Positions 22,415 through 31,332 of a stretch of DNA of 32,309 nt are shown here, in pieces. Source of the stretch: Synergistes sp. GTDB taxonomy: Bacteria; Synergistota; Synergistia; Synergistales; Synergistaceae. The translations under genes and the position numbers were made by a program. A model generated the notes under the pieces. It was not told the origin of the DNA. It saw only the letters and a program-made list of their open reading frames with translations, and searched no databases. Numbering within the stretch: position 1 is the first letter of the stretch; every line of letters begins with the position of its first letter. The stretch lies in contig JAEEYY010000216.1 of the NCBI GenBank assembly GCA_016288355.1, forward strand, positions 1-32,309. Reading direction: 5' to 3'.

Positions 22415-23938
22415 TTAACGTCCGTAAATGCCGTTCATCTTTTTGTAAAAAGCGCAGGGCTCCGCGGAGAAGCCGGCAAGTTCAGAGGGCAGCATACGCC
22501 ATGCCCAGTTGCCGAGGGGACGGGAGGGCGTATTCATGCGGCATTCGGAGCCGAGTCCCAGTATATCCTGCATCGGTATCACGGCTGTGTCCGCCGCGGA
22601 TGAGAGCGCAAGGCGTATCATGACGCGGGCCGCGTTTTCGGAAGTTATTTCCGTTCCCGCATAGTCGGCAAAACTTTCTTTTTCGGCGTCCGAAGCGCCG
22701 GTCTCCCACCAGCCGCGCACCGTGTCGTTGTCGTGCGTGCCGGTATAGATGACTGAGCGGCGCCCGACATTATGCGGCAGGTATGGATTATCCGCGCCGC
22801 TGCCGAACGCAAAGAGCAGCACGCTCATGCCCGGCAGCGCAAATTCCTGCATAAGCTGCCTTACATCATCGGTTATGATCCCCAGGTCTTCTGCGACGAG
22901 CGGCAGCGGGGCGCCTTTGATATCGCTGCTGAATGCGGCAAGCATCTCCCTGCCCGCGGCATGTCTCCAGCGGCCCTTTTCGGCTGTTTTTTCGCCTGCC
23001 GGTATATCCCAGTATGCGCAGAGCCCCCTGAAGTGGTCTATGCGTATCATGCCGCAGTATCTGAGCATATGGGCCAGACGTCTGCGCCACCAGACAAAAC
23101 CGTCGCGTTTCATTTTTCCCCAGTCATAGAGCGGGTTTCCCCACAACTGTCCGGTCCTGCTGAAATAGTCGGGAGGAACGCCGGCCTGCCCGCGCTGCGA
23201 GCCGTCAGCCTCCAGGCAGAAGAGCTCCCTGTGCGACCATACGTCAGCGCTGTCATGGGCAGTGTAGATCGGAACATCTCCGAAGATAGTCACGCCGAGC
23301 CCGGCGCAGAAGGAAGAGAGCGCCTCAAGCTGTCTGAAGAAGATAAACTGCTCGAATTTGACGAAGAGTATCTCATGAGCGTGTTCAAGCGAAAATGCGG
23401 CAACAGCGGCTTTTTCCCTGAAGGCGAGCCCATGCGGCCAGTCTGTCCAGCTGCGCCCGCCGTTATTCTCTTTTATCACGCGGAAAAGAGCGTAATCGTC
23501 AAGCCAGAAGGTCTCTTGCGCGCAAAAGCGGGCAAAGCCTGAGCGCAGAGGTTTAAAGTTTTCGTTTTCCTGAATAAAGTTTTTGAACGCTGCATCAAGC
23601 AGCTGTTTCCGGCAGAAAGAGGCATGCTCGTGGTCTGAATGCCTTCCGGAAGCGGTTTTGAACCTGTCCGCATCCTCCGGCTTTATAAGCCCCTCTTCGC
23701 AGAGCAGTTCAGGACTTATGAACATACGGTTTCCGGCAAAGGCCGAAGATGAGCTGTACGGAGAATTTCCGAGCGCCGGGTCGACGGGAGTCAGCGGCAG
23801 TATCTGCCATATCGAAAATCCGGCGTCTGCCAGCATGCCGGCAAATCTCCGCGCGCAGCTTCCGAAGTCGCCGGAGCCGAATTCTCCGGGGAGCGACGAT
23901 ATATGCATAATGACTCCGCTCTTTCGTTTCCCCGCCAA
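22415..23938 (-). CDS. malQ: 4-alpha-glucanotransferase (amylomaltase)
   Basis: A 507-residue GH77 enzyme of normal length. SGVIMHISSLPGEFGSGDFG, WQILPLTPVDPALGNSPYS, FGDVPIYTAHDSADVW, RIDHFRG (nucleophile Asp), PLVAEDLGIIT (acid/base Glu) and YTGTHDNDT are all present. It transfers alpha-1,4-glucan segments in glycogen or maltodextrin metabolism in the cytoplasm. The start is TTG at 23938: AGGGAGG (23946-23952) is separated from it by a run of seven T that continues into the start codon, making T9. ATG at 23908 is the alternative. It is the first gene of an envelope operon, an unusual companion for lipoteichoic-acid-synthase-like genes. Confidence 0.92.
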   Translation of the reverse strand: MAGKRKSGVIMHISSLPGEFGSGDFGSCARRFAGMLADAGFSIWQILPLTPVDPALGNSPYSSSSAFAGNRMFISPELLCEEGLIKPEDADRFKTASGRHSDHEHASFCRKQLLDAAFKNFIQENENFKPLRSGFARFCAQETFWLDDYALFRVIKENNGGRSWTDWPHGLAFREKAAVAAFSLEHAHEILFVKFEQFIFFRQLEALSSFCAGLGVTIFGDVPIYTAHDSADVWSHRELFCLEADGSQRGQAGVPPDYFSRTGQLWGNPLYDWGKMKRDGFVWWRRRLAHMLRYCGMIRIDHFRGLCAYWDIPAGEKTAEKGRWRHAAGREMLAAFSSDIKGAPLPLVAEDLGIITDDVRQLMQEFALPGMSVLLFAFGSGADNPYLPHNVGRRSVIYTGTHDNDTVRGWWETGASDAEKESFADYAGTEITSENAARVMIRLALSSAADTAVIPMQDILGLGSECRMNTPSRPLGNWAWRMLPSELAGFSAEPCAFYKKMNGIYGR

Positions 23939-23973
23939 AAAAAAACCTCCCTGATAAATTATGTAACTATAGT

Positions 23974-23979
23974 ATTATA
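23974..23979 (-). promoter_or_regulatory. candidate -10 box for the malQ operon
   Basis: A perfect TATAAT on the minus strand, 35 bases before the malQ start, without a clear -35. The leading bases TG are directly adjacent, as in the divergent RND -10. Confidence 0.4.
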
Positions 23980-24004
23980 CACGCAAAAGCCGCGGCAGGT
24001 ATAA

Positions 24005-24022
24005 GCCGGGACGACGCCCGGC
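24005..24022. promoter_or_regulatory. inverted repeat between divergent promoters
   Basis: GCCGGG and CCCGGC separated by ACGACG form a perfect 6-bp inverted repeat between the two divergent -10 boxes (23974 and 24075). It could be an operator or a leader hairpin; no regulator gene is adjacent. Confidence 0.3.
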
Positions 24023-24074
24023 ATGTTATACATTGCATTTATATAAGTGTCATAAAATTCACACATAACGGCTG

Positions 24075-24080
24075 TATAAT
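24075..24080 (+). promoter_or_regulatory. candidate -10 box for the RND operon
   Basis: A perfect TATAAT 50 bases before the permease ATG. No good -35 is found at 16-18 bp. Confidence 0.4.
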
Positions 24081-24130
24081 ATCGTAACGTGTCAGATTTC
24101 CGCCGTTTTTTGCCGGGAGTGATCAAATAC

Positions 24131-27100
24131 ATGAAGATTACAGATATTTCGCTGCGACGACCGGTCACCGTCCTTATACTCACGATCGCGACAGTCGTAT
24201 TCGGAATTTATTCATACAAAAACCTCGGCGTCGAGAGGATGCCGAACGTGGAATTCCCCATCGTCGTCGTGCGAACCAACATGGACGGCGCAAGCCCCGC
24301 GATTATCGACAACGATGTTACCGACGTACTGGAAGCGCGCATAAACACGATAGAGGGTATCAAAAATATGAGTTCGAGCAGCTACGAGGGACGTTCGGTT
24401 ATCGTCATCGAGTTCGAACTCGACAGAAATATTGATTTCGCCGCGGCCGACGTGCGCGGCAAGGTCAGCATGGCGACCAACCGCCTTCCCGACGACTGTG
24501 ACGATCCGCAGGTAGATAAATTCGACCCGTCGGATCGCCCGATCATGAATATAGCCGTCAAAAACGACGGCCGCACCGATATGAAGACACTGTCCCGCTT
24601 CGTTGACAAGATCGTGACCGAGCGCCTTCAGACGGTGAAAGGCGTCGGAGGCGTGCAGCTTGCCGGTTTCCGCGACCGTGAGATGCGCGTCTGGCTGCGT
24701 CCGAGAGATCTTGAAAACTACGGGCTTACGACAAAGGATATCAAAAACGCGATATACAACAAGCATGTTGAGCTGCCCGCAGGACGCGTAGAGACAGGCA
24801 CCCGGGAATACGGAATAAGGATAGAAGGGGAATACTCCTCCGCCGCTGAGATGGAGTATCTGCCTGTCGCGGTCAGAAAAGGCGCGGTCATTCGCCTGCG
24901 CGACGTTGCGCGCATTGAAGACGGCTTTGAGGACAAGCGCAGCGGATCGCTCTACGAGGGCAAACCGACCATCATGGTCATGGTGCGCAAACAGAAGGGA
25001 GCCAATGAAGTCCTGCTTTCCCGTCTGGTGCGCGAAAGGATAAAGGAACTGAACAACATCGCCCCTCCCGGCACACAGCTTGTAGTGGCTTCCGACAACG
25101 CAAGATTCATCCTGAGTTCCATGAACGGAGTCTTCTGGGACATAGTGCTGTCGGTCTGCCTCACTTCCGTTATAATGTTCCTCTTCCTGAGGACCATCCG
25201 CGCGACCTTCATCGCCGTTATCACGATACCGGTCTGTCTTTTGGGCAGTATGTCCATGCTGTACTGGATGGGGATCACGATAAACAACATGTCGATGATG
25301 GGGCTCTCTCTTGCTGTCGGGATGGTCGTAGACGCCACGACGGTCGTTATGGAAAATATCTCGCGCCACAAGGACAGCGGCAAAAGCGCTTTCCGCGCGG
25401 CGGAAGACGGCGCGGGCGAAGTGGCCTTCGCGGTGCTTGCGGGCGCTGCCACGACGCTTGCGGTCTTTGTGCCCGTCGCGTTTATGGGCGGCATGATGGG
25501 GCGCTTTTTCAACTCCTTCGGCGTGACTGTCGCCACTACGATATCCATCTCTCTGATAATCTCGCTCACGCTGACGCCGTTTTTGTGCTCGCGGCTGCTC
25601 GGGCGCAGCAAGGCGCCTTCTGCGCTGCAGCGTGCGATGGAAACCCCGTTCCTCTGGCTGGAGGGACGTTACCGCACAGCGCTGGGCTTTGCGGTGCGCC
25701 ACAGGCTCACGGTCCTGCTTGCCGCAGGCGCCCTTTTTGCGCTTGGCGTGGGTATAGCGTCGACGCTCGGCACCGAGTTCTTCCCGAACGAGGACCAGGG
25801 ACGTCTGCGCGTGGAAGTCGAGCTGCCGGCGGATACTGCGCTTGAGGTCACCGATCAGGTCACCAAAGATATGGTGGACATGATCCAGCAGGATGAAGCC
25901 GTCGCCTACACTTACGGCGTAGTCGGCAGCGGCGCGGGACAGGAGGTCTACAAATCTAATCTGAATATAGAGCTGATAGACAGAAAGCTGCGCCCGCGCG
26001 CGCCTGTCATAATGAAGCGTCTGCGCGAAAAGCTGATGTGTTTCCGCGATGCGGATATAAAGATGGGGACCTGGGGCGGTTCCGATATCACGCTCGTGAT
26101 ACAGGGGCCGACGAGTGAGGCCCTTGCCGAGCTGGGAGAGCTTATAAAGAAGGATCTGGCTGAAAATTCACGCGGGCTCGTCGATATCACGACAGACCTG
26201 CAGATGAACAAGCCGCGCATTAACCTGGCGCTCAACAGGGCCCTTGCCGATGATCTGAATATAAGCATAAGAGATCTCTCCGACGAGATGCTCACCTGGT
26301 TCGCGGGGGACAAGAGCGGCTCCTTCAATGACGGCGGCTACCGCTACGATATAGTGCTGCGCTCCGAAAATGACGGCAGAAACGACCCGGAGAAGGTCAT
26401 GAAGACGCTTATCACCACGAAGGGCGGCAAGACGATACCGGCGGAGGGTATCGTAAGAAGCTCTGTCGGCAAAGCGCCCAACGTGATAAAAAGATACAAC
26501 CGCCAGCGTTCGCTGCAGATAGGCGCGAACGTCGAGGGGATATCTCCCGGCGACGGGATAAAGATAATGGAGGAAGTCTTCCGGAAATACGCCCCGCACG
26601 ACGGCACGTACAGCATGGTGCCGGCAGGAGACTCCGAGCATATGAAGGAAAGCTTCGGCTATATGCTTACGGCGCTGATCTTCGCCATCGTTCTCGTTTA
26701 CATCGTTATGGCGATACAGTTTGAATCGTTTATCCACCCCTTTACGGTAATGTTCTCGCTGCCGCTGATGACCGCAGGCTCCTTCGGTCTGCTGGCCCTT
26801 ATGGGGCTGCGTCTTTCCGTGATGAGCTTCATGGGAATAATCCTTCTTGTCGGAGTCGTCGTCAACAACGCCATACTGCTGGTCGATTTCATCAACCAGC
26901 TGCGCGCGGCGGGTGACGATAAGATAACGGCAGTTCTTAAGGCAGGACCGCTGAGGCTTCGCGCCATACTTATGACGACGGTCTCCACGATGGTCGGTTC
27001 GATGCCCGTGGCGCTCGCCCTTTCCCCCGGCGGCGAGATCAGGCAGCCGATGTCTGTCGCGGTAATAGGCGGCCTCTTCACTTCCACGATGCTTACGCTG

Positions 27101-27217
27101 CTGGTCATACCGGTCGTCTATCTGATACTTGACGATATAATGGATAAAGTGCGCGGCAGGGTGCGCCGCTACAACGCATATATGAGACTCAGACGTCAGG
27201 GAGGAAGCGGCAGATGA
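24131..27217 (+). CDS. RND family multidrug efflux permease (AcrB/MexB-like)
   Basis: A 1028-residue inner-membrane pump: one N-terminal helix, periplasmic loop (about 35-330), six helices, second loop (about 545-850) and five more helices, as in AcrB. ISLRRPVTVLILTIATVVFG and TEFFPNEDQG are typical. In helix 4 GMVVDATTVVMEN keeps one Asp of the AcrB Asp-Asp proton relay, the second being Ala. In helix 10 VVVNNAILLVDF has Asn where AcrB has the relay Lys. These substitutions resemble the SwrC-like branch. The ATG at 24131 gives the standard KITDISLRRP start; an upstream GTG at 24089 lacks support. Its stop overlaps the TolC gene (ATGA). Confidence 0.94.
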   Translation: MKITDISLRRPVTVLILTIATVVFGIYSYKNLGVERMPNVEFPIVVVRTNMDGASPAIIDNDVTDVLEARINTIEGIKNMSSSSYEGRSVIVIEFELDRNIDFAAADVRGKVSMATNRLPDDCDDPQVDKFDPSDRPIMNIAVKNDGRTDMKTLSRFVDKIVTERLQTVKGVGGVQLAGFRDREMRVWLRPRDLENYGLTTKDIKNAIYNKHVELPAGRVETGTREYGIRIEGEYSSAAEMEYLPVAVRKGAVIRLRDVARIEDGFEDKRSGSLYEGKPTIMVMVRKQKGANEVLLSRLVRERIKELNNIAPPGTQLVVASDNARFILSSMNGVFWDIVLSVCLTSVIMFLFLRTIRATFIAVITIPVCLLGSMSMLYWMGITINNMSMMGLSLAVGMVVDATTVVMENISRHKDSGKSAFRAAEDGAGEVAFAVLAGAATTLAVFVPVAFMGGMMGRFFNSFGVTVATTISISLIISLTLTPFLCSRLLGRSKAPSALQRAMETPFLWLEGRYRTALGFAVRHRLTVLLAAGALFALGVGIASTLGTEFFPNEDQGRLRVEVELPADTALEVTDQVTKDMVDMIQQDEAVAYTYGVVGSGAGQEVYKSNLNIELIDRKLRPRAPVIMKRLREKLMCFRDADIKMGTWGGSDITLVIQGPTSEALAELGELIKKDLAENSRGLVDITTDLQMNKPRINLALNRALADDLNISIRDLSDEMLTWFAGDKSGSFNDGGYRYDIVLRSENDGRNDPEKVMKTLITTKGGKTIPAEGIVRSSVGKAPNVIKRYNRQRSLQIGANVEGISPGDGIKIMEEVFRKYAPHDGTYSMVPAGDSEHMKESFGYMLTALIFAIVLVYIVMAIQFESFIHPFTVMFSLPLMTAGSFGLLALMGLRLSVMSFMGIILLVGVVVNNAILLVDFINQLRAAGDDKITAVLKAGPLRLRAILMTTVSTMVGSMPVALALSPGGEIRQPMSVAVIGGLFTSTMLTLLVIPVVYLILDDIMDKVRGRVRRYNAYMRLRRQGGSGR

Positions 27218-28512
27218 AGATAAACAGGGGTGTTTTTCTTGTATTTTCGTTTCTTGCCGCGCTCTGCACGGCGGCATATGCCGACAGTGCGCCGCTTGAT
27301 ATCAAGGAAGCGCTCAGGCTGACTTTAGAGAACAACGCCGAACTGAAGAGGCTGAGGCAGGATCTGGTAAAAGCCGACGCATTCAGGATAAAGGCCGACG
27401 GTACGCGGCTTCCAGCGATATCGGTGGCAGCTGTGGCCGATATACAGCGCGAGCCGCAGACGAGTGACGGCTCCGACAGGAGCGACAGCAGGGGCATCGC
27501 AGCCGCCCTCGAACAGGAGCTGTATACCGGAGGCAGAAACAGCGCTATCCGCGCACAGGCGCCGCAGGTAAAGACACTGGCAGACATGGCGGTGGCAGAC
27601 GCGGAAAACAGCGCGGCGGGCGAGCTTTACGCACTCTTTTACAACGTGTCTCTTAGGAAAAAGCAGATAGAGGCCGAGGAAGCGGCCGTTACCACATCAG
27701 AGATGCACCTGAAGCAGGTGCGGAAAATGCTGGAGCTCGGTCTTGCCAACAGGCTGGAAGAGATACGCGCGGGACAGCAGCTTGCCGGAAACATGGCCAA
27801 CCTTGCTACCGCGCACGGGCTCTTTGAAAGCTCGCTGATATCTCTGATGAACTATATGGGGATAGAGCCGAAGAACAGCCGCCCTGTTTCAGGCGACCTC
27901 TACGAGCCGGCCGAGCCGGAAGACAAGGCTGCGTCACTCGAACTGGCACAGCGCTTCCGTGCTGACAAAAAGCGTCTGGAAGAACAGATACGCTATCAGG
28001 AAAACCAGATAAAGATCGAAAGAAGCGCGATGCTGCCGAAGCTGACGGCGGGACTGTCGAGCGGCTGGACCAACCCGTACCGTCAGAGGGACGACAGTGG
28101 GGATAGCTGGCGCGCCGAGATATCCCTTGCTATCCCGGTGTTTGACAGAAACGTCTCCCGCAGCGCCGTCATCGCCGCAAAAGCCGTGCAGGAGCAGAAC
28201 AGGATAGCGCTTGAGCAGAAGGATCTTGATATAAAATCCGAGATCGAGACTGCATGGACTGATATAATAACGAGCCGCAAAAGTATGAGGGCACAGGAAA
28301 AAGCCCTTGAGCTCGCGAAGGAGACGCTGCGCCTCGCAGAGATAGGCTACCGCGAGGGCGTTACGCCGCAGCTCGATCTTCTTGACGCGCAGTCGGGGCT
28401 TACTCGCGCGCAGCTCGAGTATAACCGGGCGCTTTACAACTGTCTGATAGCTTCGGTCGCCCTTAAGGTGACGGAAGGCACGATCGTCTCATGGGATGGA
28501 GAGGAGCATTAA
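27214..28512 (+). CDS. TolC-family outer membrane efflux protein
   Basis: A 432-residue protein with signal peptide (FLVFSFLAALCTAAYA, cleavage before DSAPLDI) and two tandem outer-membrane efflux repeats. Each repeat opens with the typical motif: LDIKEALRLTLENNAELK at the N-terminus and long heptad-rich helices around 130-190 and 245-270. The C-terminal part includes GYREGVTPQLDLLDAQSGL, a strong family marker. It forms the trimeric outer-membrane/periplasmic tunnel for the RND pump. No lipobox is present. Its presence is good evidence that the cell has an outer membrane. The ATG overlaps the permease stop. Confidence 0.93.
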   Translation: MKINRGVFLVFSFLAALCTAAYADSAPLDIKEALRLTLENNAELKRLRQDLVKADAFRIKADGTRLPAISVAAVADIQREPQTSDGSDRSDSRGIAAALEQELYTGGRNSAIRAQAPQVKTLADMAVADAENSAAGELYALFYNVSLRKKQIEAEEAAVTTSEMHLKQVRKMLELGLANRLEEIRAGQQLAGNMANLATAHGLFESSLISLMNYMGIEPKNSRPVSGDLYEPAEPEDKAASLELAQRFRADKKRLEEQIRYQENQIKIERSAMLPKLTAGLSSGWTNPYRQRDDSGDSWRAEISLAIPVFDRNVSRSAVIAAKAVQEQNRIALEQKDLDIKSEIETAWTDIITSRKSMRAQEKALELAKETLRLAEIGYREGVTPQLDLLDAQSGLTRAQLEYNRALYNCLIASVALKVTEGTIVSWDGEEH

Positions 28513-28521
28513 ACAGCCGGC

Positions 28522-29685
28522 ATGAAAACTACTGGAAAAGTTATATTAACAGTTATAGCAATAGCGGCGGCAGCTGCGGCTGCGCGTTATTACAGCGGGC
28601 ACGGAAATCCCCTTGCGGCAAAAAAGGCCGAAACGAAACCGCAGATCGCAGCCGCTATAGTAAAAACCGAAAAAGCCGCGGCAGATAAAACGGTGTCGGA
28701 GAAGATCGTCCAGAGTATGTCGGTAGAGGCTGAAAAAAGGGTAAAGGTCCTGCCGCGCGTCACAGGCAGGCTTCTCTCCCTCTCAGTGAAGACCGGCGAC
28801 AGAGTCCGCCGCGGGCAGCAGGTGGGCGTGCTTGAACATGAACAGCAGGACGCGCTGATACTTTCCGCCGCGGCCCAGGCGGCGTCGGCGCGCGCGGACA
28901 GCGAGAAGGCAAAGGCGCAGATGCAGAACGCTAAAACGAACGTCGAACGCTACCGCAGGCTTGAAAAAGAGGGCTTCAGCACGAAGCAGCAGCTTGACGC
29001 GATGGAGACCGAGTATGTCAGCATGACGGCCGCCTACAGTGCGGCGCGCGCAAAAGAGCGGCAGTACGCCGCGGAATCGGCGCGCGTCGCCTCTGCAAAG
29101 GACGACTACATAATAAGGGCCCCGATGGACGGCGTGGTACTTGACGATTACAGTCTGACGGCAGGCGCTATGATCTCGCCTTCATCTCCGGTGCTTGACA
29201 TTGCGGATCCAGGACGCCTGAAGGCCACCATGAGGATCCCCGAATCAAAGATATTCGCGGTAAAGACCGGCATGCCGGTGCGCCTGCGCTTTGACGCGCT
29301 TCCCGGTGAAACGTTCGAGGGCAGAGTATCGAGGATAGACCAGTATGTAGACCCCGCGACGCGCACCAGCAGCGTTGAATTGTTCCTTGATAATGAAAAG
29401 CAGGCCGGCGGACGTCTGCGCCCCGGCATGTTCGGCGAAGCGGCAATAATCGAAAGAGAATACATTAACGCTGTGACAGTTCCCGAAGGCGCTCTTCACA
29501 GCGGCGACAGCGGTTTCTACATATTTCTCGTGAAAGACGGCAAAGCCGAGATGCGCGCTGTCAAAACGGGCGTCAAAGACGGCTCGCGCGTGCAGATAAC
29601 GGAAGGGCTCGCTCCCGGCGAAGAGGTGATCGTCTTCGGCGGCAACAACCTGACCGGCGGCGAAGAGGTCACCGTGAGGAACTGA
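28522..29685 (+). CDS. RND efflux periplasmic adaptor (membrane fusion protein)
   Basis: A 387-residue adaptor of the HlyD/AcrA type. An N-terminal membrane anchor (VILTVIAIAAAAAAARYY) without a lipobox Cys is followed by the first lipoyl half (VTGRLLSLSVKTGDRVRRGQ), an alpha-helical hairpin (about 110-190, Ala/Lys/Glu-rich coiled coil), the second lipoyl half (APMDGVVLDDYSLTAGAMI), a beta-barrel and a membrane-proximal domain ending in GLAPGEEVIVFGG. It bridges permease and TolC-type channel. The gene order permease, channel, adaptor differs from the more usual adaptor-first order. GGAGAGGAG at the end of the preceding gene is rather far from the ATG. Confidence 0.92.
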   Translation: MKTTGKVILTVIAIAAAAAAARYYSGHGNPLAAKKAETKPQIAAAIVKTEKAAADKTVSEKIVQSMSVEAEKRVKVLPRVTGRLLSLSVKTGDRVRRGQQVGVLEHEQQDALILSAAAQAASARADSEKAKAQMQNAKTNVERYRRLEKEGFSTKQQLDAMETEYVSMTAAYSAARAKERQYAAESARVASAKDDYIIRAPMDGVVLDDYSLTAGAMISPSSPVLDIADPGRLKATMRIPESKIFAVKTGMPVRLRFDALPGETFEGRVSRIDQYVDPATRTSSVELFLDNEKQAGGRLRPGMFGEAAIIEREYINAVTVPEGALHSGDSGFYIFLVKDGKAEMRAVKTGVKDGSRVQITEGLAPGEEVIVFGGNNLTGGEEVTVRN

Positions 29686-29718
29686 CGCAGCCGTCCGGCT
29701 AAGATGCCGGTAAACGAG

Positions 29719-29755
29719 ACCGGCGTGCGCGGGAATCGTGCGGCGCCGGTTTTTT
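29719..29755 (+). terminator. intrinsic terminator of the RND operon
   Basis: ACCGGC (29719-29724) and GCCGGT (29745-29750), with an inner stem GCGCG/CGTGC (29727-29731 with 29737-29741), are followed by a T6 run, 34 bases after the adaptor stop. Confidence 0.75.
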
Positions 29756-29790
29756 CATGCCTCGTAATATTGCTGTTATGCGGCTGCGCG

Positions 29791-31014
29791 CTACTGCCTT
29801 ACGCCGGACCCCGGCTCGAACATCAGAATAGCGTAAGGGATAGGACGTTCTCTGTCGCTTGCGTTGCTTGGCAGCGAAAAGGTCATCCCCCTCCACCAGA
29901 GCGAGCTTGAACCGCCCCCGTCAAGATTCAGCGCCGAAATAAATGAGAGCTGCGAGCAGAAAGTGCGCAGTTCCTCTATCGTCATGCCTACGCTGTGCAT
30001 GCTGTCCCTGCCGTCCACTACCCCCCAGAAGATACGCTTCCCGCTTGAGGCCACGAAGGTGCGCGGATGACGGAGATCCAGGACAGACGGGTGAATCTTT
30101 TCGGTATTCGGCGACGGGGCGCCGTCCTTGATCAGCAGCGGCCCCGCCTGAAGGACTTCTGTGAATTTGTCGAAGCGGTGATCGCCTGATATGCTTGCGG
30201 TGTACTTGCCGTCTATAAAAATATACTCCCCGTTCTCGTTCCATCCGAAAGCCGACCTGTTGGGCCAGAACTTAGCGCTGTCGGTATACCCCTGCCGCCG
30301 CAGCACCCCTATCGGCTTTGCGCCTGCAAAATATCCGCCGTTGATTCCGCCGATGACGCCGAAATTTTCCGCCGCTATCGTGGCAAGCGGCGCTTTGTTC
30401 GCGCCTACCATGACGGCCGTTGCGATCTGGCAGGGCACGTTTTTCATATCCACGGCAAGAAGCGCGGCAAATAGAGGTTCGTTTTTGCCGTTTTCGATGT
30501 CTCCGTTTGCGGGACCTTCAGGATCTCCTATCCCCCGTTTTATCATGATGAGTTCAGTGTCGTTATACGCGAAGGAGGCTTTCCAGCGGACATTTTCGCT
30601 GCATTTCTCAAGCCACTCCGACAGCGCTTTCGTCGTTTCCTCCTCCAGCGGTTCGTCAGGCCGTAAAACAAGCGCTTCCGGCGGCGCGGGGGACATGGTC
30701 CTCGCAATAAATGAAACACCCTCCGCTTCGGGCCATTCGGGCAGGATCCCTATCTGATCTATCGCCCTGATGACGAAGTCCCAGCCCATAGCTTCAAGAC
30801 AGAGCCGCATTGCGTCTTTGTGCGTCAGCGGACCTTCATAGCCGGAAAAATATTTCTGCGGCACGCTGTGCCCGAGCGCCTCAAAGACCGCCGGCTTCAG
30901 ATCTTCCGCAGTCACCGCGGCGGCAGGGGACGGACAAAATGCGGCAAAGAGCGCAAAGGTGAGCGCCGCGGTCAATATCCTGTTTATCATTATGTCTGCA
31001 AGAGATCTTTTCAT
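29791..31014 (-). CDS. exported protein with phosphodiester glycosidase (NAGPA) domain
   Basis: The C-terminal part (about residues 210-395) carries NAGPA-family markers: GVIGGINGGYF, LRHPRTFVAS, and SALNLDGGGSSSLWW with the catalytic-region Asp-Gly-Gly. This domain removes N-acetylglucosamine from phosphodiesters in the lysosomal uncovering enzyme, and bacterial members cut related sugar phosphodiesters in wall polymers. The N-terminal 190 or so residues after the signal peptide (LTAALTFALFAAF, cleavage near AAA) are not recognised; they include a Trp/Cys-containing helical stretch. Start choice: ATG at 31014 gives a normal signal peptide; ATG at 31053 adds 13 residues. A TATAAT on the minus strand (31081-31086) may be its -10. 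It is convergent with the RND operon. Confidence 0.83.
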   Translation of the reverse strand: MKRSLADIMINRILTAALTFALFAAFCPSPAAAVTAEDLKPAVFEALGHSVPQKYFSGYEGPLTHKDAMRLCLEAMGWDFVIRAIDQIGILPEWPEAEGVSFIARTMSPAPPEALVLRPDEPLEEETTKALSEWLEKCSENVRWKASFAYNDTELIMIKRGIGDPEGPANGDIENGKNEPLFAALLAVDMKNVPCQIATAVMVGANKAPLATIAAENFGVIGGINGGYFAGAKPIGVLRRQGYTDSAKFWPNRSAFGWNENGEYIFIDGKYTASISGDHRFDKFTEVLQAGPLLIKDGAPSPNTEKIHPSVLDLRHPRTFVASSGKRIFWGVVDGRDSMHSVGMTIEELRTFCSQLSFISALNLDGGGSSSLWWRGMTFSLPSNASDRERPIPYAILMFEPGSGVRQ

Positions 31015-31053
31015 ATCGATACCTGCTATATTTTCTCTTTTGATAAAGCGCAT

Positions 31054-31332
31054 AAGCTGCTTCCCGCCATCAATTTTAACATTATAAGAAGCTTTGCGGA
31101 GGCGGGGCCCGTCTGACGAAAGGTTTAAATTATTATGTTTTTATCGTTGTTTTATCTGTTTTATAGGCGATTCGTATTAAATACGGAGATTTATGTTTAA
31201 ATACCTATAATTGTTAGAAAATATGCTGACATTTACACTACGTATGATAAAATGGTAAAATAATTAATCGACAGGCAGTATTCAGTCTGGCGTATGTGAC
31301 TTTAACACAGAATTCAAGAGGAGTGTGGCAAG
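31054..31332. other. AT-rich intergenic region upstream of fhs
   Basis: No gene is seen. It contains an inverted repeat CGTATT-A-AATACG (31173-31185), the fhs promoter candidate (31226-31253) and, on the minus strand, a TATAAT for the NAGPA-domain gene. Confidence 0.55.
31226..31253 (+). promoter_or_regulatory. candidate promoter of fhs
   Basis: CTGACA (31226-31231), a 16-bp spacer and TAAAAT (31248-31253), each 5 of 6 to consensus. The leader would be about 73 nt. Confidence 0.55.

Noticed and set aside
24212..25702. 496-codon minus-strand frame antisense to the RND permease
   Set aside because: His/Arg/Asp-rich product without recognisable domains, fully inside a well-conserved permease gene; typical antisense shadow.
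26168..27277. 369-codon minus-strand frame antisense to the RND permease 3' end
   Set aside because: Same character as the other antisense shadow, and it crosses the permease-TolC junction.
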